DNA from: Acanthococcus lagerstroemiae
Lineage: Eukaryota; Arthropoda; Insecta; Hemiptera; Eriococcidae
Reading direction: 5' to 3'
Assembly: GCA_031841125.1 (NCBI GenBank)
Contig: CM063114.1
Span: forward strand, 38,399,574 to 38,463,573
Length of the DNA: 64,000 nucleotides
Positions 34,700-45,199 of this stretch are shown one piece after another. Within the stretch, counting starts at the first letter, position 1, and every line of letters begins with the position of its first letter. The notes beneath the pieces are model-generated. The model had not been told where the DNA came from, did not search any database, and worked only from the letters and a program-made list of their open reading frames with translations. The translations under genes and the position numbers were made by a program.

Positions 34700-37640
34700 T
34701 GTTTAGCTACTACAATGCCTTAGTTGGCTAAACTGCGTCATTAATTTGTCAAACTGCGTTGAATTTGTTTCATTTGAAATGCGCTGTGTTACGAATGAGT
34801 CAAACTGTATCAAATATGAATGAACTACATTTGGTTGGTCAGATTGAACTGACTATGTTTTAAGTAGGTAGGCATATTAAATCATGTTTTCGACTTGTTA
34901 AAATGTGTGATTATGGTTGATCAATGTCTGGTGAATTTGTAAAATGTATCTGATAAATTCTCTGTCATTGGATAAATTGTATGTTGGATAAACATTGGTT
35001 GGTTACACTGTGTTGTGAATTATGTTTGCGATAAGTTATTCATGTTAATAATCGCTGTGTGGCTAAGTGGTGACCTGTCCATTTTACAATCCTTTCGTCT
35101 CGGATTCAGTTCCATTAAGGCCAGAAAATTAGTAATGTTCGAATGCCCCCACTAACATTCCAGCGAACACAGCGACTATAGTATCAATCTAGGTGGAAAC
35201 ACAGTGTGTCCTGGAACCCCCGCCAGTTCACACAAACAAGGCATGTAATTGCTGGGCGTGTTACCACCACATCAGGAAGATTGGTACTGTGGCGTATGCA
35301 TGTTATGGACAGCTAACTCAACATTGTTAAGCGAACTGCGGCTGCGCACTCTTCGGCACAGAGAAGGAAAACTAACGCAACAAAACCGTGGGGAAAGCAA
35401 CGGCAAACTACCCCGACTAATGCGAGTCAGAAACCGCGACCGCCAATGTTCAGCATTGGATACGTCGCCTGAAGAAGAAGTTGGTCAACAATCTGCTTAA
35501 AACGTGACAAACTACATCATTGATGGTTAAATAATCAAACCAGATAGACGTTGGCTTGTCAAACTGGTGTTGTAAGTAATCTGTGACTAGTTGAAGTGTG
35601 TCACTGGTTAGTCAACAATCTGCTTAAAACTTGTGCTGGGTCATTGGTTAGTCAACTCAGATAGACGTTGGTGCTCTCTTTTAAAATTATATCTGTAATT
35701 ACCTACTTAAATTAAGCTGTATCACTGGTTATCTAGTCAGTGATCTGCGTAAAACGTGTTATGCTGCATCACAGATTAGTCAAACTAGGTGGACATTGGT
35801 TGATCAAATTGTGTTATAAATTATGTCTGTAATTATTTGGCTGAATTATGTCATTGGTTAGTCGATAATCTGTTTAAATGTGTTGAGCCACATCATTGGT
35901 TAGTCAAACGAGATGGACATTGGTTGGTCAAGCTCCTTTGAAACGCGTTTATTACAAAATCAATGATTTTGTTGGTACCAAAATCTGTCACTGTCGACAT
36001 GGTGATCTAATTTGGTATAGAATTTAGTAAAAAAGTCGAGTCGCCATGACAACATTGACTTTTAGATAGAATTCTATTCTGAAGTCGATGCAGAATTTTA
36101 TCTTAACAGTCAATTATGATTTGATAACTCGACTTTTATGTCGAATTCTATATCAATTATGTCTACAATTAGTTAAATTGTGTCACTGGTTAGTCGATAA
36201 TCTGCCTAAAATGTGTCAATTTTTGTAATTAGCTAAGTTCAAACTAGATGGACATTGGTTAGTCAAACTTGGTTGTAAATTAGGTCTGTGCTCATTATCT
36301 TGGATGTGTCGCTAATTAGTCGACAATCTGCTTTAAATATGTTGGACTGATCAGATGGATGTAGGTTGGTTAGACTGTCTTTCAAACGATGTTTTATGCT
36401 TGTGGTTAGTTAAAATGTGTCACTGGTTATAGTCATCTACTTAAAACATGCTAAGCTGCATCATTGGTTAGTCTAACCAGATGGATGCAGTGGTTAGTCA
36501 AAGTATTTTGTTAATTATGTCCAATTTCGTTGGTCAACAATCTACTTAAGACTTGTCGAGTTGTGTCTTTAGTCAGTTAAACTACGAGATGGTTAAATTT
36601 TGTTGAATTATATCTGTGGTTACTGCTGGTTAGTCAACAATGTATTTGAAATGTGCTAAACTGTTTCATTGGTTAGTCAAACCATGTGGACGTTGGTTGG
36701 TCCCTAGACCTTACTTGTTTTGAATGGATAGTCTTGTAATGTGCAGCGTGTGGAATTAGTTTGGATACACTGGCGGTAATGGGAAATTATTTATGCACCA
36801 CCAGCGAGTATTGAACCTCATGGTGATCATTGCATTGTCGTCACTAACAAACACCTGCTATTTTGTATCTGAGGTCTACTATGGTTGGTCAAACTATGCT
36901 GAATGCGTGTACCTTGTTGGTCAAACTGTTGAATACCTTTGTTTAACTATGTCAAATTGCCCCATGTAAAGTGACTCATCACTAATATGTCGAAAATCTG
37001 AAGTTATTTTCCACTCAAGTGATGTGAAAGTGATCAACTGAGAAAGTTTTCTGTCACTTTTCAGTTGCATACTTATTGCAGGCTTGTGATTGGTGATCAG
37101 TCGTTTTTTTACCTCCAAAAGTGAATGAAACGAATTATTGTCATTTGGGTGGGTGTTCTGTTGCTTGAGTTGGGTTACTGGTTAATGGAGCTATCACTTG
37201 TTCGTCAAACTGAATTAAATTTTGAATGTCAAGTCACCCAAATCTTTTATGTTTTGAAGCAGGCGCGTTCAGATCGAAATCGATGGCATAGTCAATAAAT
37301 TGTTGTCGAGTTGTAGTGTTGACACCGACTTTTAGATCCGAATTCTACGTCTAAATCAGTTGATGAATCAAATTAGGTATTTTGAATGCGCTTAAAACAT
37401 GTGACCAAGATTATTGGTCAAGTTGTGTTGTGTTGCACTTGTTTAAAATGCTGTAAACTTAATGACTTCGGTTGGATCATATGTGTCTATAGTTCTTTAA
37501 AATGAGTTGAATGTTGTAAGTCGTGTATGGTAGTTGTGAGTTGACTGTGTTCTTGGTTGAAAATGTTGACTCAAACTGTGTTCTCGATGGCTGATATTTA
37601 ATAAACTGTGTGTTGTCTCATTATTGGTTGTATAAACTGT
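34700..37640 (+). repeat. Diverged satellite-like array, unit about 125-130 bp
   Basis: The words CATTGGTTAGTCAAAC, GATGGACATTGGTTGGTCAA, TAATCTGCTTAAAATGTG and TAAATTATGTCTGTAATTA recur in the same order. Successive CATTGGTTAGTCAA-type words at about 35514, 35643, 35771 and 35894 give spacings of about 123-130. Units are strongly diverged and some are partial. The array is interrupted at 35055-35490. It fills most of the B-C intron. Confidence 0.75.
35055..35490 (+). mobile_element. tRNA-derived SINE-like insertion in the satellite
   Basis: The head has a pol III A-box-like TGGCTAAGTGG (about 35062) and, some 40 bases later, a B-box-like GGATTCAGTTCC (about 35101), at the spacing expected for a tRNA promoter. 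A unique body follows, including GGGGAAAGCAACGGCAAACT, a segment like those in LINE/SINE 3' parts. It ends in a GAAGAAGAAG short tail before satellite sequence resumes. A clear target duplication was not found. Confidence 0.55.
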
Positions 37641-38235
37641 GTCGTTGCTGTGTCAACGTATGTTGCTTAGATATTATTACACTCGGTTGCCGGTTGGTAA
37701 CGTTGTATTAGTTGTCACATTGACTGAAATTAGTAGTTCATACATATATTCGTTTTCCCAGGGTTTCTCATACGTTTATCAGTAAACCGTCATTTTTTCT
37801 CAGAAACATGTGTTCATGATAAAATTCCCGGGGAGTAGATAAATGTGGTAAATCCGCTAAAATACGTCTCGCCGGTTCCTTTCTTCTCTCCCTCAGCTCA
37901 TTTTCCATCTGAAAAATACAATTACACGAGCTTGTTTTTGGAACTGCCTCTGTCTTCATTAAGAACGAATCGCTCTACTGTGTACGTTTGTAATGCAACA
38001 CTTTCAGTGTCTCCTTTCAGAGACGCAGGGTACAAGACCCATTAGCTTCAATGGTCGTTGATTTCGTTCGTCAAATTCGCTGAACGCCTGGTAGGTCTTT
38101 GCCGACCTCCACCCACGACACCCAAAGATTCAGTACGATTTATTTCTTATCGAGTGTGTATGCTACAAGTGTGTAGGCTCCTGCCAACCCAACAATCACT
38201 GGTATGTAACACATATTTATGTTCACTTTTACCAG

Positions 38236-40603
38236 GGCAAAACCAAGACTAAGTCCGATGACCGGCAGACGGACGTACACCGAAGAAGAACTGCAAGCCG
38301 CCTTACGTGACATCCAAAGCGGCAAGCTGGGGACGCGAAGGGCGGCCGTCATCTACGGGATTCCGAGGTCCACCCTGCGAAACAAAGTGTACAAACTAGC
38401 TATGGAGAAGGAGCGTGACAACACGACTATATTGCAAAGCCTCACGATGGAGGAGAAGCGATTAGAATGCGAAACGGATGTTCCATCGGATGATAAGGAG
38501 GAACTCGAGGACCGTGAAAACGAAAACGAGGAGGAAGACGACGAGGTTGAGAAAGAGCTTTCAGCCGCGGAGGAGGAGAAAGATGAAAAAGGCTTCATAA
38601 AGCCCACCTTTACCGTTGAGGATCTCATACGATTTTCAAAGCGAACGACCACATCGTTGGTTGAAAGCGATTCTCTGCGAGCGTTATTCCAGCATAGTAA
38701 GTTTTTAGCCGAGCAGACGTTCAAACAGGAGAAAGACTCGACGGCGGCTGCTCAGCTCCCTCCACCCCTATTTTTTCCTCCCGGTGATCCGGAAATTTGG
38801 GGTAACTTAGACGCAGCGTCGATAGCGCCGTACCTATCTCACATAATGGCGGCGACGAGAGAAAACTTCAACATATCCTCGCTGCTAGGTCACCCTAATC
38901 CGTATTTCAACATTCGCAACCAGAACTCGTCCGAAAGTCCGACCGAGGCGTCGCCTTCGTTTAGTCCGAAATTCCCAACGCCTTTGTTCCCCGAACTGAT
39001 GCAGCGGATGTTGGCCGATTCCGAAGAGCAACGAAAACGCGAAGCCCAGAACTCGGTCAAGACTTCCGAATCGGGTTCCGGTTCGTTTCCATCACCTCCT
39101 GCCGAAGCGGCGGACGATCTGAATTCCTCGTCCCATATTCTGCAGAGACTACCGTTCTTCAAGCCGACATACAAAAATGGCTCAACTTCCGAGTCGGGTT
39201 ACTGCAACGTGTCCGACTACAATCCAGATAACCGGATATCGGAAGGCTCCGAGAAAAGCGTCACGTCATCACCGCCTCCGGTCAGCACGACCAGGAGCGA
39301 GTCCTCGTCACCACTGCCCGCCAATCACAAAGGCTTAAATTTAAGAGACGTAATCGCCAAAGCCATCGGGCCCAGGTACCAGCAACCGGCGGACCTGCCC
39401 ATTTCACACATTCCCGGCGGGTCGAGCATCGACGGCCTGCCCCGAATTCCGTTTCCGTCGCTCGCCGGCAATTCAGTGATCAAAAGTCACAGCGGCGTGC
39501 AGACGGACGAGCGCAAATTGTGTAATCAAGCTAAAGTTCCTCTACCCTCGTCGACGGCGAGTGCCGGCAGCGCCTCCGGCGGAAAAGGCACCAGGCCGAA
39601 GCGGGGTAAATACCGTAACTACGACCGGGACAGTCTGGTCGAGGCTGTGCGTGCTGTCCAAAGAGGCGAGATGAGCGTTCACCGGGCCGGCTCGTACTAC
39701 GGGGTGCCACACTCCACCCTCGAGTACAAGGTAAAAGAACGCCATCTAATGCGGCCACGAAAACGGGAGCCGAAGACCCAGCCGGAAGACCTGAAGCGGC
39801 GGGAAGACGGCAGCGTGCTGAGGCTGTCGTCGGCGAACGAGAAGCCTGCTCAACACTCTCCGTCCTCGCAACCGAAAATGAGTAAGTCGCCGTTCACGCC
39901 GCCCTCATCACTGCCGACCACCCCGAACGGCCTGAAGATCCCGGCGCTGTTCGAGGCCGCTCACCCGTTCGTGCCGGCCGCGCCCTTCCCGTTCTGGCCA
40001 GCGCCGTTCCACCAGCTGGCCATGGACTACTCGCGCAACCCGGCGTTCGCGTCCAACCCGGACCACATACTGGCCTCGCATTTCATGCAGCGCATGCAGG
40101 AGGAGTCCGCCAAGAACAACCAACTACCGGCGGCGCTGAACGCGCTCGGCAAAAACGCCAGAGAGGTGGCCGAGAACCTGTACGATGGGTCCGGCGTCAA
40201 CGGCAGCTTCTTGGATGGAGTGATCCGATCTAGTCTCGACAACGATCAGGCGTTCAGCGAAAACGCCCAGAAGAGGAATCTGCTGGAGCAGTTGTGTAGG
40301 AATAAGTATTTGAATCCGAGCGGCCGGCCGGGCGACGAGTCGGACGAGGACGTGAAGCCGAACATAAACCAGATTCTGGCGCAGACCTTACTCTCGTCCG
40401 TACACGCCTCCAGGGACAGGGGCTCGGACAGCGACGAGCAGGCCGAGGAGAAGGGCGAATCGGCCACGTCCGCACCCGGTACCGCCGAGGAGGATCACGA
40501 CTGCGAGAAAGAGACCAACCTCGGTAATGTACAGAACCAGAGCTTAAATCTACAAGTAGAATCTCAAGCAGTAAATATGGAAATTAAATCCGAAAAGAAC
40601 TGA
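38236..40603 (+). CDS. Eip93F: E93/Eip93F terminal coding exon C with two Pipsqueak HTH domains
   Basis: This exon encodes the C-terminal 788 residues and the TGA stop at 40601-40603. It begins after the acceptor TTTTACCAG with G completing a lysine codon, then [10 protein letters not shown]. The ATG at 38219 lies in the intron and is not the start. Pipsqueak-type helix-turn-helix 1 (nt 38267-38416) includes [19 protein letters not shown] and [14 protein letters not shown]. An acidic Glu/Asp run follows at about 38490-38590. A Pro/Ser-rich middle contains the family-typical [13 protein letters not shown] (about 39345-39395). Pipsqueak-type domain 2 (about 39598-39775) includes [15 protein letters not shown] and a basic RPRKREPK tail. 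Local GC is much higher in the second half (39400-40500) than in the flanks. The protein is expected to bind DNA in the nucleus and act downstream of ecdysone at metamorphosis or the adult moult, from knowledge of E93/mblk-1. The PSQ repeats make the family assignment near certain. Confidence 0.96.
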
Positions 40604-41633
40604 GTACACGCTTTTTTTAATCCAACCTCTTTATTTTTAACGAACGTTTTATGAAAAAAACAAAAACAAAAAACATCCTCGTAATTTTAACTTTTTTTTT
40701 TTTTTCTCGTTTTGTAATTTAATTGTTGTTAATACTCGTTACTAAGGCCGTTTGTCAATTTTTTTGTACCCTTTCCAGCAATTTACTATGTACTTGTGAC
40801 AACTAGTAATGTGTTGTACCGTATTGAAAATAATTGCTAGTAATTCGAACAGAGAGAAATTAACAATAATTTTTCGTCGCTCGTTCTTCGACGTTATCGA
40901 TGAACGAGAATAATTCGCACGATACGCTTAATTTTTAGAATACCTTCCGTTCTCTTTTCTCCCCCCCCCCGTTATTTCGCAAAAACGTCTCGCAAACAAC
41001 GTGTAAGGTATTTCGCACGCGATCTCAAACGCCACTGACATAGAGCGGAGATGGTTTTCTTATTCGAAAATCGTGTTCGAAGATTTCAAACAACGGTCGC
41101 ACTATATCGACCGCAATTGGGTGGTGTCTTCATTTTTGGGAAAAGAAAACCGTCGTCTGCGTTGAAATGAGTTTCATGACGAAAGATTATCGGCTTGCTC
41201 GTCTCGGCGAATGCACATTCGCCGGCACCTCCTTACCCCTACTTCGCCTTCGCCGTCTGTAGACCCGAAATTGCGATTTAAATTTCAATAATCGAACAGC
41301 CGGACGTGCTATTCGTTTTGACTTGAAATAGGTCAACGTTCGGATGCGGCAGAATCTGTCATAAATGTCGTTCGAATTTCCTCGTATGTTAGTTTGCTGG
41401 AAAAATATAGCGCGATTTGGCAATAGCCCGGGTGTTTCAGATCAAGTTCTTTCGAGTAGGCAACCGCTGTCGCTTACGAGCGCGAGCTATTTTCAGTCCG
41501 ATTTCTGAAGGAGCTACGGCGTTAGACGTTTTGTAAATTAACTATGATTTTTCAAATTTCTGTATAACGGCTGTGCTTTCCTTTTACAGTATTCATCAGT
41601 CAGGACGAATTAGCCTTGACAATGTGTTTTACG

Positions 41634-41639
41634 AATAAA
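41634..41639 (+). terminator. Candidate polyadenylation signal AATAAA (proximal)
   Basis: First AATAAA I noticed after the E93 stop codon, about 1.03 kb downstream. It is followed by a C/T-rich stretch. A hexamer alone is weak evidence in AT-rich DNA. Confidence 0.25.
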
Positions 41640-41744
41640 TCCCCCCCCTTTATTTTGATTTCGACCTCGGATCTCTTCGAGACGAAAAAGGTTCTTCAAA
41701 TAGCAAGTTCTAGTTTCATTTTGGAAGATGAAATTTTCTTTCCA

Positions 41745-42060
41745 GGGGCGTCGCGAGTCCTTCGTGATGCGCAAAATCCCACCCGTTACGAACTAAAGGG
41801 TAAGTGAGGGTTGCAAACGGGTAACTAGAGGGTAGTTTAATCCCACAAGTTACCCAGGTAACTAAAGGGGAACCAACGGTAACTGACAGGTTTCTGAGTA
41901 ATCTGAGGGTAACTGAGGGTTGCAAATGGGTAACTTACCCTGGTAACTAAAGGGGAACCAAAGGTAACTAACGGTTTTCTGGGTAATCTGAGGGTAACTG
42001 AGGGTTGCAAATGGGTAACGTTTCCGCGGACAACTAGGGTAACTGATTGCGCATCGGGTA
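41745..42060 (+). repeat. Minisatellite with GGTAACTRA motif, unit about 85-110 bp
   Basis: GGGTTGCAAAYGGGTAAC recurs at about 41809, 41918 and 42003, with GGTAACTAAAGGGGAACCAA and GTAATCTGAGGGTAACTGA between. The block begins at CAGGGGCGTCGCGAG (41742), a MITE-like terminus, so the array may be internal to a mobile element. Confidence 0.7.
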
Positions 42061-42328
42061 CCGGGGAAGGGGAGCAGGGATGAAAATAGTCTGCAATGCC
42101 GATTCTATTAAAAAATATTTTTATGCAAGCCAAAAAAAAAGCTCGATTCTTTTTACTGCTGACTGATAATCCAAAATGCCGAGTAAATGTTAAATTTGCC
42201 AGTGGACGTCAACTCCAAAGGTTTGTGGGGACCGTCCTCAGAGCCTCCGTTCCGCTGCGTTCCTATTTCTCTCCCTCAAAACAGAGGCATGCATGTACTT
42301 ACCTATGGAATCTTGCATAGAATGGTAC

Positions 42329-42587
42329 TAGCCCCGTAGAGAGAAAAAGAGGGCGTGGGGAGATTTCCACGGGCCCCCCTCTTCTTACAGTTCATTTTGT
42401 TCTTCTGTTAGATGAGAAAAATTATAAGCTATGGGATAAGAGGTTTCTTTCATATGGTGTAAGGAGTGACTGCTGATTTAATGTACCTACAGTATGATTG
42501 AGGCCTTTTAAAAATATCGGGACTCCTTCAAAGTCCGGGCCCATGGTATTCCCCCCCCCCATTCTTCCCCCTCTCTCGGTAGGGTTG
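42329..42587. mobile_element. hAT-like MITE with exact 8-bp target duplication (copy 1)
   Basis: The 259-bp element starts TAGCCCCGTAGAGAG. Its other end, reverse-complemented, is CAACCCTACCGAGAG. It is flanked by AATGGTAC at 42321-42328 and 42588-42595. A homologous copy is at 62418-62680 (shared GGGATAAGAGGTTTCTTTCA and GTGTAAGGAGTGA). No ORF. If the long E93 3' UTR is real, this copy is transcribed with it. Confidence 0.88.
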
Positions 42588-42659
42588 AATGGTACCGAAC
42601 AAACTATTGGAATACGGTTTTCTTCGGTCCGTGATTTCGAAAATTGCATCGGATTCTTG

Positions 42660-43330
42660 CATCTGATTCCAATCTGGAATTAGAAATCCGAATTTTGAAC
42701 CCAAAATGGGCAACATAGACTCGGCTTGAAAAATTGTTCAGTATCGAAATAAGAGGCTCCGGAATTGCTGTTTTCGAATACAGCATTAAATCTTTGATTA
42801 AACCTCGATTTGGCTTTCAAAATCGAGTTATTGTACAGAATCATCAAGGTGTGGCACGAATATCTCTCGTTTTTTAAAATTGCCTAGTCGGATCAAAATG
42901 GGACAACGTACATCTTCAAGGGCCGAGATATAATTTATTTTTAGGAAAAATGAATTCCCCTTTCGTCGAAAGAGGAACTGGAACGTGGCACCAACTTTCG
43001 AATTTTAAATGGAAAAATATTGAATTAGGGGTTTTTTAGGTCGCCAAGTTCAAAAATATAATTGGATTTTCGATCGACCCCACTTCCGCTTGAAAAAATC
43101 AATTTGACTTTACCGAAAAACTTGAACCAAAATTAGAATAAAGGATCCTCGTGTCGTTCGTTTCGAAAATCAAATTAGATCATTCGATCAGACCCCGAGT
43201 TAGATTCCAGAATCCAAATTTAACTCATGTAAATGAGTAAAATTGATTCGAACACAGTTTCGGGACAACAATTAATGGGATCGTGGAATTTGGAAATTCA
43301 GTCAGATGCCTAATTCGAACCCCGAATGCG
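42660..43330 (+). repeat. Diverged repeat field (GATTTGGCTTTCAAAATCGA-type)
   Basis: Repeating phrases about genomic words CCTCGATTTGGCTTTCAAAA, GACCCCGAGTTAGATTCCAG and AATCCAAATTTAACTC occur at irregular spacing of roughly 100-140 bases. Related by style to 44190-44830 and 52980-53720. Confidence 0.45.
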
Positions 43331-43419
43331 ACTTTCCCTCTCCCAAACGGTCGATTCGCAGAATGTTTCGTGATAACAAGAAAACCAACTCCGTTTCAGA
43401 AAACAAAACCTGATTCCTT

Positions 43420-44180
43420 TCGCGAGGAAGGAGGAAAGTCGCTCTTTCAAATGAAAAACTTTGAGGAAACAGCTCTCAGAGAAAAGATGACAGTCATCTT
43501 TTACTTTTCTTCTAAGAGAACTTCGTTGTTATTCTCTGGAAATGAGAAACGTGTTTCCTTTGAAAGAAGAGAAAAAATGTCAACCTTTCTTTTCTTGAAT
43601 AAAACCCTACAGGAAGAAAAAGAAAATTTCATTGCCCTTTCCTGAATGAGAAAAATGTCATTTCTAAAAGAAAGAGAAACTAGTTTTTTTCTTTGAGGAA
43701 AGAGAACATCATCCCTTCCATTTTGAGAATTTTTCTTTTAAAGAAAGTGATCGAAATTGTCCCTTCATTTTTCTAAGCAAGAAGAATTACATTATTTCCT
43801 TTTTGAGGGTGTCTAAGGATCCATCTAGTTCTGCTGGTCCTGAAGAGTACTGGTTTTTGCTTTAAGGTACTGGAGTCCTGCAAAAGTCCTGTTTTTAAGT
43901 TGAAGGTCCAACTTTTTTTTCACATGTTGCCTATGTTATTTTTTAAAACTTATTTTCGCAACAGGTTTTTGAGAAAAATCCTTTTTTGGGAGGGGGTACG
44001 TTATTATTTTGAAAAAGCCCTGCTTTTTGGTTTCGAGATTTTGTTAGACGCTCTGTTTTTGAGAAAAAGAAAAATGGAAGCTTTTTTTGATTAGGAAGAA
44101 AAAAAATCATATTTTCTCTCTTTGAATAAGAAAAAAAGTTTTGCCTTTTCTTTGTAATATAAGAAGAAGAAAAAAGAAAA
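43420..44180. repeat. Degenerate GAAAGAGAAAA/CCTTTTCTT low-complexity field
   Basis: Purine-rich AAGAGAAAA and pyrimidine-rich CATTTTTCT words alternate, with loose units such as TCATTTCTAAAAGAAAGAGAA. ORFs reading through it (43283-43645) are compositional. Confidence 0.4.
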
Positions 44181-44189
44181 CCGGCTAGG

Positions 44190-44830
44190 ACTTCGTCGAA
44201 CTTTCGAAGTTTGGCTTATTTGAAGGAATAGAATTTGAATTTCGGAGATCAAATTGGGGTCGGAGTATGTGATTGACTTTTTGTAACCTGAAAACCCCGT
44301 ATTCCGATACTTCGTTCAATTTTCCCAACAAATTGATAAATTTAAAGGAATCAAATTTGAATTTTTAGACTTAAATCGAGGTTACATCAAAAATCTGATT
44401 GACTACTTGTTCCATATTTTTGGTGAAATCAAACTAATTTCCTAAAAGGCGGATAAGTCGAAGTTGGGGCACAAATCGGAGTTAAAACGAAAATCTGATG
44501 CGGTATTCAAAATCAGCAACATCCCCCTCCCTCCATTCCAACAAAAAATAACGCTTTCAATAAGTTGTTCAGTTTTTCAAGCCGATCAATTTTACCAGTT
44601 TTAGGTCAGAAATTTGGATTTTTGAGCTTAAGTCAGAGCCAGATTAAAAATCTGATGCGATATTCAAATACAGCGTCCCAAAACACCCTAATTCTAATAC
44701 TAGGTTCAGTTTCTTAAGCTGAGTTAATTTTGTCTATTTTGAGTCCGAAATTTGGATTTTGGGCCCGAATCGGGCCAATGTGCTATGCGATATTCGATAT
44801 CAGCGACCCGAAATACCACCAACAGCATGT
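44190..44830 (+). repeat. Diverged tandem repeat, unit about 130-160 bp
   Basis: Units share AAAATCTGATGCGATATTCA, CCCAAAA(C)ACCC, ATTCCGATACTTCGTTCAAT and a TTTGGATTTTGGGC-type segment. Anchor words fall at about 44393, 44491, 44649 and 44781. Homologous in wording to 52980-53720. Confidence 0.6.
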
Positions 44831-44879
44831 TGTTTGATACCTTTCCATTTCCGATTCCAAAATTAGTGGTACGTCGGAG

Positions 44880-45130
44880 TCCCCCTTTTAGGAAGAGAAA
44901 ATATTTTTTTCACCTCCAATGAAATTAGACCATGTCAGTTCGCGATCAAAAAGAAACCGGGAGGAGGGCAATTTGTGAAACACCTTGTATAAGTTACCGA
45001 GAATGGACCGGACCGATTCATGAGAGCTGATCGGTATATTTTTTTGGATATTTTCGGCTGCTGTAGAAGCTGGAAAGGTGGGAGGAAAGGTGATATAGTA
45101 GAGGAGTTATGAAAGTGGCTATATTTGGTA
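44880..45130 (+). repeat. Dispersed repeat, copy 2, with TTTGTGAAACACC motif
   Basis: Includes GGGCAATTTGTGAAACACCT (about 44977), shared with ACTTGTGAAACACCCTGTAG at 54826, and a segment related to 34330-34500. The ACAGGGTGTTTCACAA word is frequent at the end of insect repeats (recall). Confidence 0.5.
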
Positions 45131-45199
45131 TATCTGCCCTACTGTCGCTGTTTGTTTTCGTGCCTATTGATTTGAAGAAGAAAAAAATTTTGATAAGCC

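Larger units (their letters stand above)
33346..38235 (+). other. Intron B-C of E93 (about 4.9 kb)
   Basis: The intron is bounded by the GTAAGT donor at 33346 and the TTTTACCAG acceptor ending at 38235. The split-codon phase agrees on both sides. The first kilobase is fairly CpG-containing and includes an inverted repeat around 33656-33918. A dispersed repeat lies near 34330-34500. From about 34700 to 37640 it is dominated by a diverged satellite-like array with a SINE-like insertion. The last 600 bases, 37650-38235, look non-repetitive. No coding exon is supported inside. Confidence 0.85.

Noticed and set aside
34700..37640. CRISPR array
   Set aside because: Units are diverged, long, without constant spacers, and the genome is eukaryotic.
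38219..38235. ATG at 38219 as the start of the 794-residue frame
   Set aside because: It lies within the polypyrimidine/acceptor region. The acceptor AG at 38234-38235 and phase agreement with exon B show the true coding begins at 38236.
39531..40475. Several minus-strand ORFs of 67-75 codons opposite exon C
   Set aside because: They are antisense shadows of the GC-rich E93 coding frame and have no domains.
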